Positions 16,343 through 24,855 of a stretch of DNA of 38,520 bases are shown here, in pieces (the first letter of the stretch is position 1; each line of letters begins with the position of its first letter). The stretch covers positions 1 through 38,520 of the forward strand of contig CAYJAY010000024.1 of assembly GCA_964368445.1 (NCBI GenBank). Reading direction: 5' to 3'. Made by a program: the position numbers and the translations under genes. The notes beneath the pieces were generated by a model, which searched no databases, was not told where the DNA came from, and saw only the letters and a list, made by a program, of their open reading frames with translations. The stretch is from CAYJAY01 sp964368445 (GTDB taxonomy: Bacteria; Bacillota; Clostridia; Oscillospirales; Ruminococcaceae).

Positions 16343-17350
16343 TTAAACAAAAAGAATATCTCGATTTATTTGTTTGTAAAAATTATTTTTAATTTGTTCA
16401 AAATCACCAAAGTTTCCAACTGTCCACATAAGTTTTGTCACGACTGCTTCAAGATTCATATCACGCGCTTCGAGAACATTAGGAAGGTTTTTAACTGTGT
16501 CTCCAACTTGATACACCGCAATATCGCTTCCTTCGTGGGTAACCTGTGTCGCCATAACTGCAACCTTTTTGCACGACACAAAATCTTTTAGCGCATCGGT
16601 AAAAGAGGTAGAGTATTGTTCGTAGCTTGGAAGCCCGCCAACGCCATAGCTTTCGATTATCAAAGCGTCGTACTGGTCGTTTAGATAACGGATGATGTTT
16701 GGGTCAATGTTTGGAACCAGTTTAAGCAAAAAAACTTTTTGATTAAGCTTGTTATAAAACTCGACAGGGGAGATAATGTTTTGTTTATCGTCTATATAAA
16801 ATACAACTTTTTTGTCCTGTATTTTTGCTATATAGGGGTAGTTTATGCTTGAAAATGCATGGTAACTTTTTGTTCTCTCTTTTTTTGCGCGAGTTCCGGC
16901 GATTACGTTTCCATCAAAAACGATGTTAACCCCGTGGGCCTTGTCGTTCGAGGCAAACAAAAAACTGTCCAAGAGGTTTGTTTTTGCGTCGGTAACTTCA
17001 AGATTAATAGGTTTTTGTGAGCCTGTTACGACTATCGGTTTTTTGGAGTTTTGAATCATATACGATATAGCCGCCGAGGTATATGCCATCGTATCGGTGC
17101 CGTGACATATGACAAACCCGTCATAGTTATCATAGTTTTGTTCGATAGTCTCAACTAGCATTATCCAATGTTTCGGCGCTATGTTTGTACTGTCGAGATT
17201 TAAAAGATCGAGAAACTCTATGTCACATATAGAGTTAACTTTTGGAACATACGAAACAAGCTGTTTAGCGGATATGAGCGGGGCTAGACCGCTGTCGGTT
17301 GAACAGCTTGCAATTGTGCCGCCCGTTGTTATCATGAGAATTCTTTTCAT
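16343..17350 (-). CDS. ansA: L-asparaginase, type I (cytoplasmic)
   Basis: Hydrolyses L-asparagine to aspartate and ammonia. The 335-aa protein carries both catalytic threonine motifs of the family: TTGGTIAS at residues 8-15 and CHGTDTMAYTS near 84-94. Absence of a signal peptide and the length point to the type I cytoplasmic enzyme. The spacing GGTGAACTAA upstream of the ATG gives a modest ribosome binding site. It is transcribed away from the GGDEF pair across a 421-nt AT-rich gap. Confidence 0.93.
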   Translation of the reverse strand: MKRILMITTGGTIASCSTDSGLAPLISAKQLVSYVPKVNSICDIEFLDLLNLDSTNIAPKHWIMLVETIEQNYDNYDGFVICHGTDTMAYTSAAISYMIQNSKKPIVVTGSQKPINLEVTDAKTNLLDSFLFASNDKAHGVNIVFDGNVIAGTRAKKERTKSYHAFSSINYPYIAKIQDKKVVFYIDDKQNIISPVEFYNKLNQKVFLLKLVPNIDPNIIRYLNDQYDALIIESYGVGGLPSYEQYSTSFTDALKDFVSCKKVAVMATQVTHEGSDIAVYQVGDTVKNLPNVLEARDMNLEAVVTKLMWTVGNFGDFEQIKNNFYKQINRDILFV

Positions 17351-17771
17351 TTAGTTCACCAATTCAATATATATTTTGTGATAAAATTAGATTGTTAAAA
17401 ACGTTTTATAGAGTGTGTTTGGTTTGTTTAATGTTATTTTATCAAATACAAGACATAAAATACAACAAAAAAATGAGTTGCTATAGAAACAACAGATCTT
17501 TATTAACTTTATTTAACAAATAATTGAATTTTAATCGATTTTTTGCTAATATATGGCGTAGATTTTTTGTGAATATAGTTATTTAATTTTGCTAGTTTTG
17601 CATTCTGTTTAGCGGATATCCAAAAAAATCAACAAAAACATAACTGTATAACCATATATCTTTCGTGCTTTCTCTTGTATAGAGAATTGCATGTTTGATT
17701 TGGACGTTTAACGAAAATTCAACTTTTTGTAGTTGGCAATTTTAACACAACATTAGGGGGTGTAGCTTTAT
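17351..17771. other. 421-nt AT-rich divergent gap
   Basis: The gap separates ansA (minus) from the first GGDEF gene (plus) and must hold both promoters. I see no convincing -35/-10 pair, no long inverted repeat and no c-di-GMP riboswitch consensus. A short hairpin TCTC-TTGTATA-GAGA occurs near 17681. The AGGGGG at 17755-17760 is the ribosome binding site of the plus-strand gene. Confidence 0.6.
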
Positions 17772-19007
17772 ATGATGATAGAATTAACCAGTGTAGTTTT
17801 TGGAATTTCAATTATAGCGATGTTTATCTATCAGTTTTCAATTTTTTCCTATGCGTCGAGTTTGTTGATAGGGGGAACTAAAAACAAGTGGGTTTTTACA
17901 GGTTTTTCGCTATTAAATACTTTGATGCTCGCATATGTTCAGTATGTTCAGTTGGATCTTTACATAATAATAATTATCTTTTTAATTATACTCACTATAG
18001 AGTTTAAACTCATTTCTAAGACAGATTTTGTACAGGTCTTTTGTGGGGCTTCGATATTTGTTTTGCATATATCGGCGCTCATAACCCCTTTAATTATTAT
18101 ATTCAGCGGTATGTTTAACATCTCGCCGGCAAAGCTTATCAAAGACACGATATATGACCATATTGCTGTTATTATAATCTGTGTTGTGTTGACTTTGGCG
18201 CATGAAATTGTCAAGAAATATATCGACAACACCTCTATCCAAAGGGTGACCGTAAAGAGCAAACATTCGATTATTCTTCTAGTCTCGATAGTCCTAATTG
18301 TCATTCTACAAATAGACCATTCCGCGGCAATGATGACGGATGTTTTTTTTAGTGAGCAGATAATACTATCGATAGCGATTTCGCTTGCTTCTCTTTTAAC
18401 GTTCTATCTTTTTTTCTTGTATGCAATCAATTTGATTGATGCGAGTCTCTACAAAAGATACTCAGACGAAGTTATAGGCGAACAGAAAAAAATCTCGAAG
18501 CAGAAAGAAACCCTTTTAACAAAGATCGAAAGAGACGAACTAACAGGGGTGTTTAATCGTAGATATATAATGGACGAGCTTGAAAAAATCTGTGAAGAGG
18601 ATAGCGATTCGTTTTATGTTCTTTTTGTCGATATAAACGCTTTAAAATACACAAACGATACATATGACCACAAAGCCGGTGACAGGCTTATAATAAAAAT
18701 AGCACATTCTATTTTAAATACCGTTCGTGAGTATGACATCGTCGCTCGTATTGGCGGAGATGAATTCCTAGTAGTTATGCCAAAGGCGAAAAGTGAAGAT
18801 TGTAAAAACGTTATTGAGCGCACAATGCAAGCTATCGAGCGCCAAAACGAAACAGAAGACTTTCTGGTTTCAGCAAGTATTGGTTCAATCTATGTTGACG
18901 AGAACGTAAGACAAAAAGGCGTAAGCTATATTTTATCGGTTGCCGATGAAAATATGAGAAAAAACAAAGAGATGTTCTATAAACAAAGAGGGGGTGATAC
19001 CGTATGA
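17772..19007 (+). CDS. 7TM diguanylate cyclase (GGDEF), first of a coupled pair
   Basis: A 411-aa protein with about seven transmembrane helices in residues 1-225, a short linking helix that is likely coiled coil (YKRYSDEVIGEQKKISKQKE), and a C-terminal GGDEF domain. The active site looks complete: DELTGVFNRRY, FVDINALKYTND, HKAGDRL and ARIGGDEFLVVMP. An RxxD inhibitory site (REYD) lies exactly 5 residues before GGDEF, so product inhibition by c-di-GMP is expected. It ends in a 4-nt ATGA overlap with the next gene, a paralogue of the same architecture. Start: ATG at 17772 or 17775 after AGGGGG. Confidence 0.92.
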   Translation: MMIELTSVVFGISIIAMFIYQFSIFSYASSLLIGGTKNKWVFTGFSLLNTLMLAYVQYVQLDLYIIIIIFLIILTIEFKLISKTDFVQVFCGASIFVLHISALITPLIIIFSGMFNISPAKLIKDTIYDHIAVIIICVVLTLAHEIVKKYIDNTSIQRVTVKSKHSIILLVSIVLIVILQIDHSAAMMTDVFFSEQIILSIAISLASLLTFYLFFLYAINLIDASLYKRYSDEVIGEQKKISKQKETLLTKIERDELTGVFNRRYIMDELEKICEEDSDSFYVLFVDINALKYTNDTYDHKAGDRLIIKIAHSILNTVREYDIVARIGGDEFLVVMPKAKSEDCKNVIERTMQAIERQNETEDFLVSASIGSIYVDENVRQKGVSYILSVADENMRKNKEMFYKQRGGDTV

Positions 19008-20227
19008 CACTATTAGCCATTCTTCTCGTTATATCGTTTATCGGCTACCACTACACATTTTTCTCATATTGTGGTTATATCTTTAACATCAACAAATATC
19101 CGTGGATGGCAAGTGTTATTTGCGGAGCAATTAACCTGTCTTTCTGGCTAGTATATATATATTATATCTCTTCAAATTATGAAGCTGTTGCAATAGTCCT
19201 TTATGCAGTTATTTTACTAGTTGAAACAAGAATAGTGTTTAAAGCGAAACTGGTTCAGATGCAGTTTATCGCAGTAACGTTCACAATAAACCTCTTTGCA
19301 AAAAGGCTGGCGGTTCTAGCTTCGATGGCGATATTCCATCAAAATACAATCAGTCATGTTTTAAGCGAATCGAAACTTTCGGTTATGGTTGCCATAATTT
19401 GTTTTACAATATCGATTTCAACAATTGGCTTTGCAAGGCAAATGATACCACGAAACTCGCTTGATACCATTCTGTCAGACAATAAAAACCTTGCATTTTT
19501 AACAACAGCATACTCAATACTTTTCGGCACGCTGTTTGCATTTTTCTTGTCAACGTATGCCGACGTTGGATATAGACTATTGTTCCACTATGCTGTTTTT
19601 GGATTTATAGTTATAAGTGCATTTGCAGTATTTATAATTTTTGCCTACAATCTAGCAGAGCTTAGAATACAAACCGAGACGTATAAGAGGCTAAGTCGAA
19701 AAAACACCGAAGATTTAGAAGAAATTAAAGACCTTGAAAAGGTTGCGATTAAAGATCCTTTGACATATCTATACACGCGGGACTACGCAGATGAGCTTAT
19801 TCAAAAGTTTATTGATGAAGAAAATTTGTTTTTCGTAGCCTTTGTAGACCTTGATGGACTTAAGGCTGTCAATGACACGCTTGGTCATGAAGAAGGAGAC
19901 TTCTACATCAAAACAGTTGCTGAAATACTTCAAGACTATTTCAAAGATAGTGCATCATGTCGGTACGGCGGCGATGAAATTGTTATTGTTGGAAAATGCA
20001 ACACCGAATATGATGTAACAAAAAGGTTAATTCAAAGCTACAAAGCGGTTATCAACATCCCGAAACTTTACCAAAAAGACTACAGTACTTCGATAAGTTA
20101 CGGAGTCGCATTTAAACATGCAAATGAAATTATCACGGCGTCTGAGTTAGTAGCAATTGCAGATGCTCGTATGTATGATTTGAAGAAAAGCAAAAATAAA
20201 CACCGTAAGGTCATTTCGGTCAAGTGA
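19004..20227 (+). CDS. 7TM GGDEF-domain protein, second of a coupled pair
   Basis: A 407-aa protein with the same plan as its upstream neighbour: about seven membrane helices, a linker helix and a GGDEF domain. The substrate motif is intact (FVDLDGLKAVNDTLGHEEGD), but the signature reads YGGDEIVIVG, with Ile for the final Phe, and there is no RxxD site (FKDS at that position). The DxLT-NRR entry is also altered (DPLTYLYTRDY). It may therefore be a cyclase without product inhibition, or a partner that modifies the first protein. Translational coupling suggests equal amounts and perhaps a heterodimer, which is inference. The final residues are followed by a terminator. Confidence 0.9.
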   Translation: MTLLAILLVISFIGYHYTFFSYCGYIFNINKYPWMASVICGAINLSFWLVYIYYISSNYEAVAIVLYAVILLVETRIVFKAKLVQMQFIAVTFTINLFAKRLAVLASMAIFHQNTISHVLSESKLSVMVAIICFTISISTIGFARQMIPRNSLDTILSDNKNLAFLTTAYSILFGTLFAFFLSTYADVGYRLLFHYAVFGFIVISAFAVFIIFAYNLAELRIQTETYKRLSRKNTEDLEEIKDLEKVAIKDPLTYLYTRDYADELIQKFIDEENLFFVAFVDLDGLKAVNDTLGHEEGDFYIKTVAEILQDYFKDSASCRYGGDEIVIVGKCNTEYDVTKRLIQSYKAVINIPKLYQKDYSTSISYGVAFKHANEIITASELVAIADARMYDLKKSKNKHRKVISVK

Positions 20228-20350
20228 TGATATGTGCCAGTTTTACGATTACAAACATAGCTGTTTAAGGATGATTTAGTATGTTATAAAACGTATGTCC
20301 ATTATAAGAGATGTTGGTGGTCTGTGTTTATATCTACACAAATAAAACAA

Positions 20351-20386
20351 AAAAGTTCCACCGGTTTTGATGTCGGTGGAACTTTT
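20351..20386. terminator. bidirectional terminator between GGDEF pair and ogt
   Basis: AAAAGTTCCACCG (20351-20363) pairs with CGGTGGAACTTTT (20374-20386), with A and T runs on both sides; it can end both converging transcripts. Confidence 0.88.
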
Positions 20387-20444
20387 ATTTATAATGAAAG
20401 ATATTTATAACAGATATAACAGATCTTATTTTTTAGGATGAAGC

Positions 20445-20909
20445 TTATTTGTTTTTCGTTTCCATATCAAGCAGAAACTCTTTCATAGAAAGCCCGCCCG
20501 CATATCCGACAAGCTTTCCGGATGCTCCGATTACTCTATGACAAGGAACGATGACGGTAACGGGGTTTTTGTTGTTCGCCATGCCAACCGCACGACTGGC
20601 TTTTTCGTTTCCGATTGCAATCGCAATATCCTTATAGCTTCTAGTTTCGCCATAAGGTATGTCGCAAAGGGCAGACCAAACTTTTCTTTGAAAATCGGTT
20701 CCGTTTAGTTTATACGGTAGGTCAAAAGATTTTCTTTTACCATCAAAATATTCTAAAAGCTGACTAAACGCTTTATTAGTAAGTTCGGTTTTGGTTCCGA
20801 AATCGTTTACCTCTTTGTCAAATATTTTTTTGAAAAATGTTATATATTCATTTTCATACTCCATTTTAAAATAGCCTAGTTTTGTTTCATATATCGCAAA
20901 ATTTCTCAT
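20445..20909 (-). CDS. ogt: methylated-DNA--protein-cysteine methyltransferase
   Basis: Suicide alkyltransferase that moves the alkyl group from O6-methylguanine to its own cysteine. The 154-aa protein has the active-site motif VIVPCHRVIGASGKLVGYAGG and the upstream FQRKVWSALCDIPYGETRSY segment of the DNA-binding helix-turn-helix. The N-terminal region is the usual ribonuclease-like fold of the family. It starts inside the stop of the AdaA-like gene (ATGA), so the two parts of an Ada response are made from one message. Confidence 0.97.
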   Translation of the reverse strand: MRNFAIYETKLGYFKMEYENEYITFFKKIFDKEVNDFGTKTELTNKAFSQLLEYFDGKRKSFDLPYKLNGTDFQRKVWSALCDIPYGETRSYKDIAIAIGNEKASRAVGMANNKNPVTVIVPCHRVIGASGKLVGYAGGLSMKEFLLDMETKNK

Positions 20910-21478
20910 TTGTCACAACTTTTTCGATAAGTCGCGGGGGACATATCCGACCTTTCTTTAAAAAATTTATAAAACGCCGAAAGACTTCCAAAACCAATCG
21001 AATACGCTATGTCGATTATTTCTTTGTCGGTTTGCTTTAAAAGTTTTTTGGCTTGTTTGAATCGCAGTTCATTTACATAGTTGCTTGGAGTCTTGCCGTA
21101 CTCTTGTTTAAAAACCTCCACCATCCTTTTTCGCGAAAGACCGAGTTTATCTATTTCGATGTTTAACGTGTTTGTCTCATCGAACGTTTGATCAATAAGA
21201 TTTTTGAACTTTTCCGCAATGTCTTGCATCGGTTTATAATCAACAAGATCGCTCCGGCACCTTTTGCACGGCCTGTAGCCTGACTTTATTGCCTCGGCTG
21301 ATGTTTTATAAAACGTTATATTTTCTGCATTAGGAGGTTTAGATCTGCAAGAAGGCTTGCAAAATATACCTGTTGACTTAACTGCGTAAAAAAACACAGT
21401 GTCATAATTTTCATCATTTGATATAACGGCATCATACATCTCTTCAAACGTCATATTGAAATTAGCACCCTCTTTCAC
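20906..21478 (-). CDS. adaA: AdaA-like methylphosphotriester sensor / AraC regulator
   Basis: A 190-aa protein with an N-terminal Ada zinc-binding domain and a C-terminal AraC-type helix-turn-helix. The four zinc cysteines are visible in GIFCKPSC and PCKRC; the first is the expected acceptor of methyl from DNA phosphotriesters. The HTH region contains IAYSIGFGSLSAFYKFFKER and MSPATYRK. Family knowledge: methylated AdaA activates the adaptive response genes. The GTG at 21478 with AGAGGAT 6 nt upstream is chosen; the ATG at 21454 (MTFEEMY) is an alternative with a poorly spaced site. The alkyltransferase domain is absent here and is provided by the next gene, as in the Bacillus split arrangement. 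Confidence 0.93.
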   Translation of the reverse strand: MKEGANFNMTFEEMYDAVISNDENYDTVFFYAVKSTGIFCKPSCRSKPPNAENITFYKTSAEAIKSGYRPCKRCRSDLVDYKPMQDIAEKFKNLIDQTFDETNTLNIEIDKLGLSRKRMVEVFKQEYGKTPSNYVNELRFKQAKKLLKQTDKEIIDIAYSIGFGSLSAFYKFFKERSDMSPATYRKSCDK

Positions 21479-21862
21479 TATTCATCCTCTTATATAAATT
21501 CGCCATGCCCATCGGGCAGCGACTTAAATCGGTAATTAAAGCAACTAACATTATTATATAGAATAAACTCCTGGTTTTCTTCCTTTTTTTTCGCAAGTAA
21601 TTTTCGTATTTATAAAAAGTTATGGTAATACACCAATATCTAATGTAGCGTGCAATTTTTCATGATAAATATTATATACTGAATTTGCAAGGGTGTATTT
21701 TTAAGTTGCAAAAAAACATCGACTAAATTAATAAAGCTTTAATTATGTTACATTCTTGAAAAAGAACGACATAATTTCAATAAAAAACAACATTAAATTC
21801 TTTAATCAAATTTTAATAATTCTATTATATAATGTAATTATTTAAATAAGAAAGGAAGCAGC
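21479..21862. other. 384-nt divergent gap between adaA and the two-component system
   Basis: Towards adaA (minus strand) a TATAAT is visible at 21553-21558 without a good -35. In its leader TGCCC-ATC-GGGCA (21506-21518) could fold. Towards the response regulator lies the operator-promoter listed separately. The middle (about 21590-21780) is AT-rich with nothing I can identify. Confidence 0.55.
21801..21833 (+). promoter_or_regulatory. response-regulator operator and promoter (direct repeat)
   Basis: TTTAAT (21801-21806), 5-nt spacer, TTTAAT (21812-21817), then exactly 10 nt, then the -10 box TATAAT (21828-21833). No good -35 is present. The same arrangement occurs before the PepSY gene. It matches the layout of CiaR-type sites (TTTAAG-N5-TTTAAG near the -10), which are bound by OmpR-family regulators. 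Predicted positive autoregulation. Confidence 0.7.
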
Positions 21863-22537
21863 ATGAGGGTTTTAATTGCAGAAGACGAAAGAGATATGAA
21901 TAAAATAATCACAAAAAAGCTTGTGTCTGACGGATACAGTGTAGACAGCTGTTTTGATGGTGAGCAAGCTTTTTATTATATAACAAACAATGATTACGAT
22001 ATAATCATTCTTGACATTATGATGCCCAAACAAGATGGTTTTGCGATTATTGCAAAAATGCGGGCACAAAAGATCGATACACCGGTTATTTTTTTAACCG
22101 CTAAAGATGCTGTGTCAGATAGAGTGAAGGGTCTTGACTTGGGCGCAAATGACTACTTAGTAAAGCCTTTTTCCTTTGAAGAACTTATGGCTCGTATTCG
22201 TGTAATGACGAGGGTAAAAGCAGGGAAAACAACTAATGTTCTTTCAGTTTGCGATCTTACGTTAGATATAAGTTCACACATTGTTAAGCGCGGTGATCTT
22301 ATCATTAGCTTGTCGGCGAAAGAGTATCAAATCTTAAAATACATGATGTATAATGTTGGCATTGTATTATCTAGAGAAAAAATTGAAAATCATATTTGGA
22401 ACTACGACTATGAGGGCGGAACTAATGTTGTTGATGTGTATATAAGATATCTACGAAAAAAGATTGATAGTGGCTTTGATAAAAAGCTGATATATACGGT
22501 AAGAGGAAGTGGTTATGTTATAAGGGAGATGTCATGA
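21863..22537 (+). CDS. OmpR/PhoB-family response regulator
   Basis: A 224-aa two-domain regulator. The receiver has the acidic pocket (AEDERD), the phospho-acceptor aspartate in IIILDIMMPKQDGF (about residue 51), the Thr in VIFLTAKD and the Lys in YLVKPFSF. The C-terminal winged helix (SAKEYQILKYMMYN, VVDVYIRYLRKKID, IYTVRGSGYVI) is that of OmpR/PhoB. AAGAAAGGAAG precedes the ATG. It overlaps the histidine kinase gene by 4 nt. The direct-repeat operator before this gene and before the PepSY gene suggests that both are its targets. The stimulus is unknown. Confidence 0.95.
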   Translation: MRVLIAEDERDMNKIITKKLVSDGYSVDSCFDGEQAFYYITNNDYDIIILDIMMPKQDGFAIIAKMRAQKIDTPVIFLTAKDAVSDRVKGLDLGANDYLVKPFSFEELMARIRVMTRVKAGKTTNVLSVCDLTLDISSHIVKRGDLIISLSAKEYQILKYMMYNVGIVLSREKIENHIWNYDYEGGTNVVDVYIRYLRKKIDSGFDKKLIYTVRGSGYVIREMS

Positions 22538-23886
22538 AAAAAGCATCAACAAAATTAAAGCTCACATTATGGACAACAACACTCCTGCTTATTATGGCTG
22601 TTAGCTTAATGAGTTTAATGTTTGTGGTAAGCGAAAATATAGTTTTGTCAAATAGTATAACACAGCTTTCAAAGGTTGTCAGCAACAATGCGAGCGAGCT
22701 TGAATTTGAAGACGGGAAGCTTGACAGCGATGATATTGATTTTTTCAAAGAAAGTGTGTACACCTTAATATATACACAGGATGGCGAACTTGTGGCGGGA
22801 AGCTTTCCTGAGAAATTTATCGAAGAAATTCCTTTTAACGATAAACAAACAAACGAAGTGACGGTAGAGGGGGTGCTATACTATGTTTACGATATACTTT
22901 CTCCTGTAGAGGATTATCGATATCCTATGTGGGTTCGAGGCATAATTGCAGTTGATTCGGTAGCAAATGCAACCAATAATATTTTGAAAACAGCTTTGTT
23001 TTCATTGCCTTTGATTATTTTACTTGGTGCGATTGGTAGCTATTTTGTTGCAAAAAGAACATTTAAACCGATAGATAAGATCGTTAATACCGCTGAAGAA
23101 ATTAGCATAAACGAAGATCTTTCCTTACGCATAGATTTAATAAATGAAAGCCCTGAAATTCAAAAACTAGCGGATGTATTTGACAACATGTTTGTTAGGT
23201 TAGAAAAATCCTTCGAAGCTGAAAAACAATTCACATCCGATGTTTCTCACGAGTTAAGAACACCTACGGCGGTAATTTTAGCTCAATGCGAATATGCCCT
23301 TGGTGAAAATATATCACCGGAAGACAAACAAGATGCGTTCGAAACAATCCGAAGGCAAGCCGGAAAAATGTCGCAACTCATAGCGGATTTGTTAAACCTT
23401 ACCCGTCTTGACAGCGGTATAGAAAAAGCAGAGTTTAAACGTATTGATTTAAGTAGTCTTGTTAAAGAGATATGTACCGAACAAAAACTAATAGCACCTG
23501 TCGGAGTAGAATTAAAATATAATATCATTCCCGATATTAAAGGAAGTTTTGACATAAATATGTTCACGCGGTTGCTTAGTAATTTGATAGGTAATGCTTT
23601 TAGATATCGAAAACAAAATGGAAGCGTGGAAGTATCACTATATGAAAATGACAAAGAGATTATTTTATCTGTACAGGATAACGGTATCGGAATATCACAA
23701 GAACATCATGAAAAAATCTGGCAAAGGTTTTATCAAGTAGACACTTCAAGAAATTCACTTAAACACGGAAATATGGGATTGGGGCTTGCAATGGTAAAAC
23801 AAATCGCACAGCTACATAATGGCAAAGTTGAATTACACAGCGAGCTAGGCGAAGGAAGTTTATTCACTATAAAATTTTTAAAATAA
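22534..23886 (+). CDS. sensor histidine kinase
   Basis: A 450-aa membrane kinase: TM helix at residues about 10-33, an extracytoplasmic sensor region of about 120 residues, a second TM helix (ALFSLPLIILLGAIGSYFV), HAMP, a HisKA dimerisation helix with the phospho-acceptor DVSHELRTP (His near residue 238), and a HATPase domain with LIGNAFRY, VQDNGIGIS and NMGLGLAMVKQI. All catalytic boxes are intact. The ATGA overlap with the response regulator makes them a cognate pair. The sensor region is not one I can assign to a ligand. Confidence 0.95.
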   Translation: MKKASTKLKLTLWTTTLLLIMAVSLMSLMFVVSENIVLSNSITQLSKVVSNNASELEFEDGKLDSDDIDFFKESVYTLIYTQDGELVAGSFPEKFIEEIPFNDKQTNEVTVEGVLYYVYDILSPVEDYRYPMWVRGIIAVDSVANATNNILKTALFSLPLIILLGAIGSYFVAKRTFKPIDKIVNTAEEISINEDLSLRIDLINESPEIQKLADVFDNMFVRLEKSFEAEKQFTSDVSHELRTPTAVILAQCEYALGENISPEDKQDAFETIRRQAGKMSQLIADLLNLTRLDSGIEKAEFKRIDLSSLVKEICTEQKLIAPVGVELKYNIIPDIKGSFDINMFTRLLSNLIGNAFRYRKQNGSVEVSLYENDKEIILSVQDNGIGISQEHHEKIWQRFYQVDTSRNSLKHGNMGLGLAMVKQIAQLHNGKVELHSELGEGSLFTIKFLK

Positions 23887-23896
23887 AGTTTAAAAC

Positions 23897-23929
23897 TTTA
23901 ATGTTACTTTAATTTTTCTAAATTACAAT
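23897..23929 (+). promoter_or_regulatory. PepSY-gene operator and promoter (direct repeat)
   Basis: TTTAAT (23897-23902), GTTAC, TTTAAT (23908-23913), exactly 10 nt, then the -10 box TACAAT (23924-23929). The repeat, spacer length and distance are identical to those before the response-regulator gene, although the flanking sequence differs. Confidence 0.72.
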
Positions 23930-23968
23930 ACACTTACACTACACAAAAAGAAAGCGAGGTATTTTATT

Positions 23969-24562
23969 ATGGAAATAAACAATAAAACAAAGTTGATAGG
24001 TTTAACAATTTGCGGTGTATTAATAGTCGGCGCTATCACAGGCGGGATATATGTACACGCCACACAATCAAATCAAAGCTATATAGGCGAAGAAAAAGCA
24101 AAGGCTATCGCATTAGAGCATGCAAAAATTAGCGAAAACGAAATTTCTTTTGTACTCAGCAGATTGAATTTTGACGATGGTATTGCAGAATATGAGGTCG
24201 AGTTTTGGAATGGTTTGACAGAGTACGACTATGAAATAGACGCTATAACAGGGGAAATAAGAAGTTATGACTATGACATGGAAAGCAATATATCTGTTCC
24301 ACAATCGCCTCCCTCAAACAATGATATAAAGGAATCTGCCGCTTTATCTCAAGACGTTACACAAGAACAAGCTAAAAGCATTGCGCTTCAGGATGCAGAC
24401 ATAAACGATAACGATATAAATTATATTAAATGCGAGTTTGATTATGACGATGGTAATCCTGAATATGAAGTGGAGTGGAAAATTGGCAACATGGAATATG
24501 AGTATACCATTAGTGCTGTCGATGGATCTATTTTAGAACGAGATATAGAACTAGATGATTAA
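23969..24562 (+). CDS. tandem PepSY-domain membrane-anchored protein
   Basis: A 197-aa protein with an N-terminal membrane anchor or signal peptide (LIGLTICGVLIVGAITGGIYV, residues about 10-30) followed by two PepSY repeats: IGEEKAKAIALEHA...YEVEFW...YDYEIDAITGEI (about 36-95) and VTQEQAKSIALQDA...YEVEWK...YEYTISAVDGSIL (about 130-190). The two are linked by a Pro/Ser segment. PepSY domains bind or inhibit peptidases or act in envelope signalling in other proteins. It lies 82 nt after the kinase gene, with its own regulated promoter. I infer that it is a target, and possibly a sensor accessory, of the two-component system. Strongly acidic. Confidence 0.93.
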   Translation: MEINNKTKLIGLTICGVLIVGAITGGIYVHATQSNQSYIGEEKAKAIALEHAKISENEISFVLSRLNFDDGIAEYEVEFWNGLTEYDYEIDAITGEIRSYDYDMESNISVPQSPPSNNDIKESAALSQDVTQEQAKSIALQDADINDNDINYIKCEFDYDDGNPEYEVEWKIGNMEYEYTISAVDGSILERDIELDD

Positions 24563-24742
24563 TTGCAAATAGTATAGTTAATGTTAAAGGTGGCTTAATC
24601 GTAATAGTCAGCCTAGCTATTTTTTTAATTAGATAAATGAGATGAAAATATCTTTTAAATCGACACAATAAAATATAAACAGTTTGGTCATCTTTTACGA
24701 GATCTATTAGAATAACAAGTAGAATACTCATAAATAAAAAGA

Positions 24743-24790
24743 AGCTGTGGCATTTAGGGCTTGTATAATATTACCTAAATGCTACAGCCT
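24743..24790. terminator. bidirectional terminator between PepSY gene and mocR
   Basis: GCTGTGGCATTTAGG pairs with CCTAAATGCTACAGC with one mismatch, a loop of about 15 nt, and T-runs on both strands (CCTTTTTATT and, on the minus strand, CTTCTTTTTATTT). Confidence 0.85.
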
Positions 24791-24855
24791 TTTTATTATA
24801 GAAGGCTTTTGTTTCATAAAGCCTATATTTTCCTTATGATTAATAAACACACAAC

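Noticed and set aside
17351..17771. c-di-GMP riboswitch before the GGDEF pair
   Set aside because: None of the conserved GEMM core segments was found on either strand.
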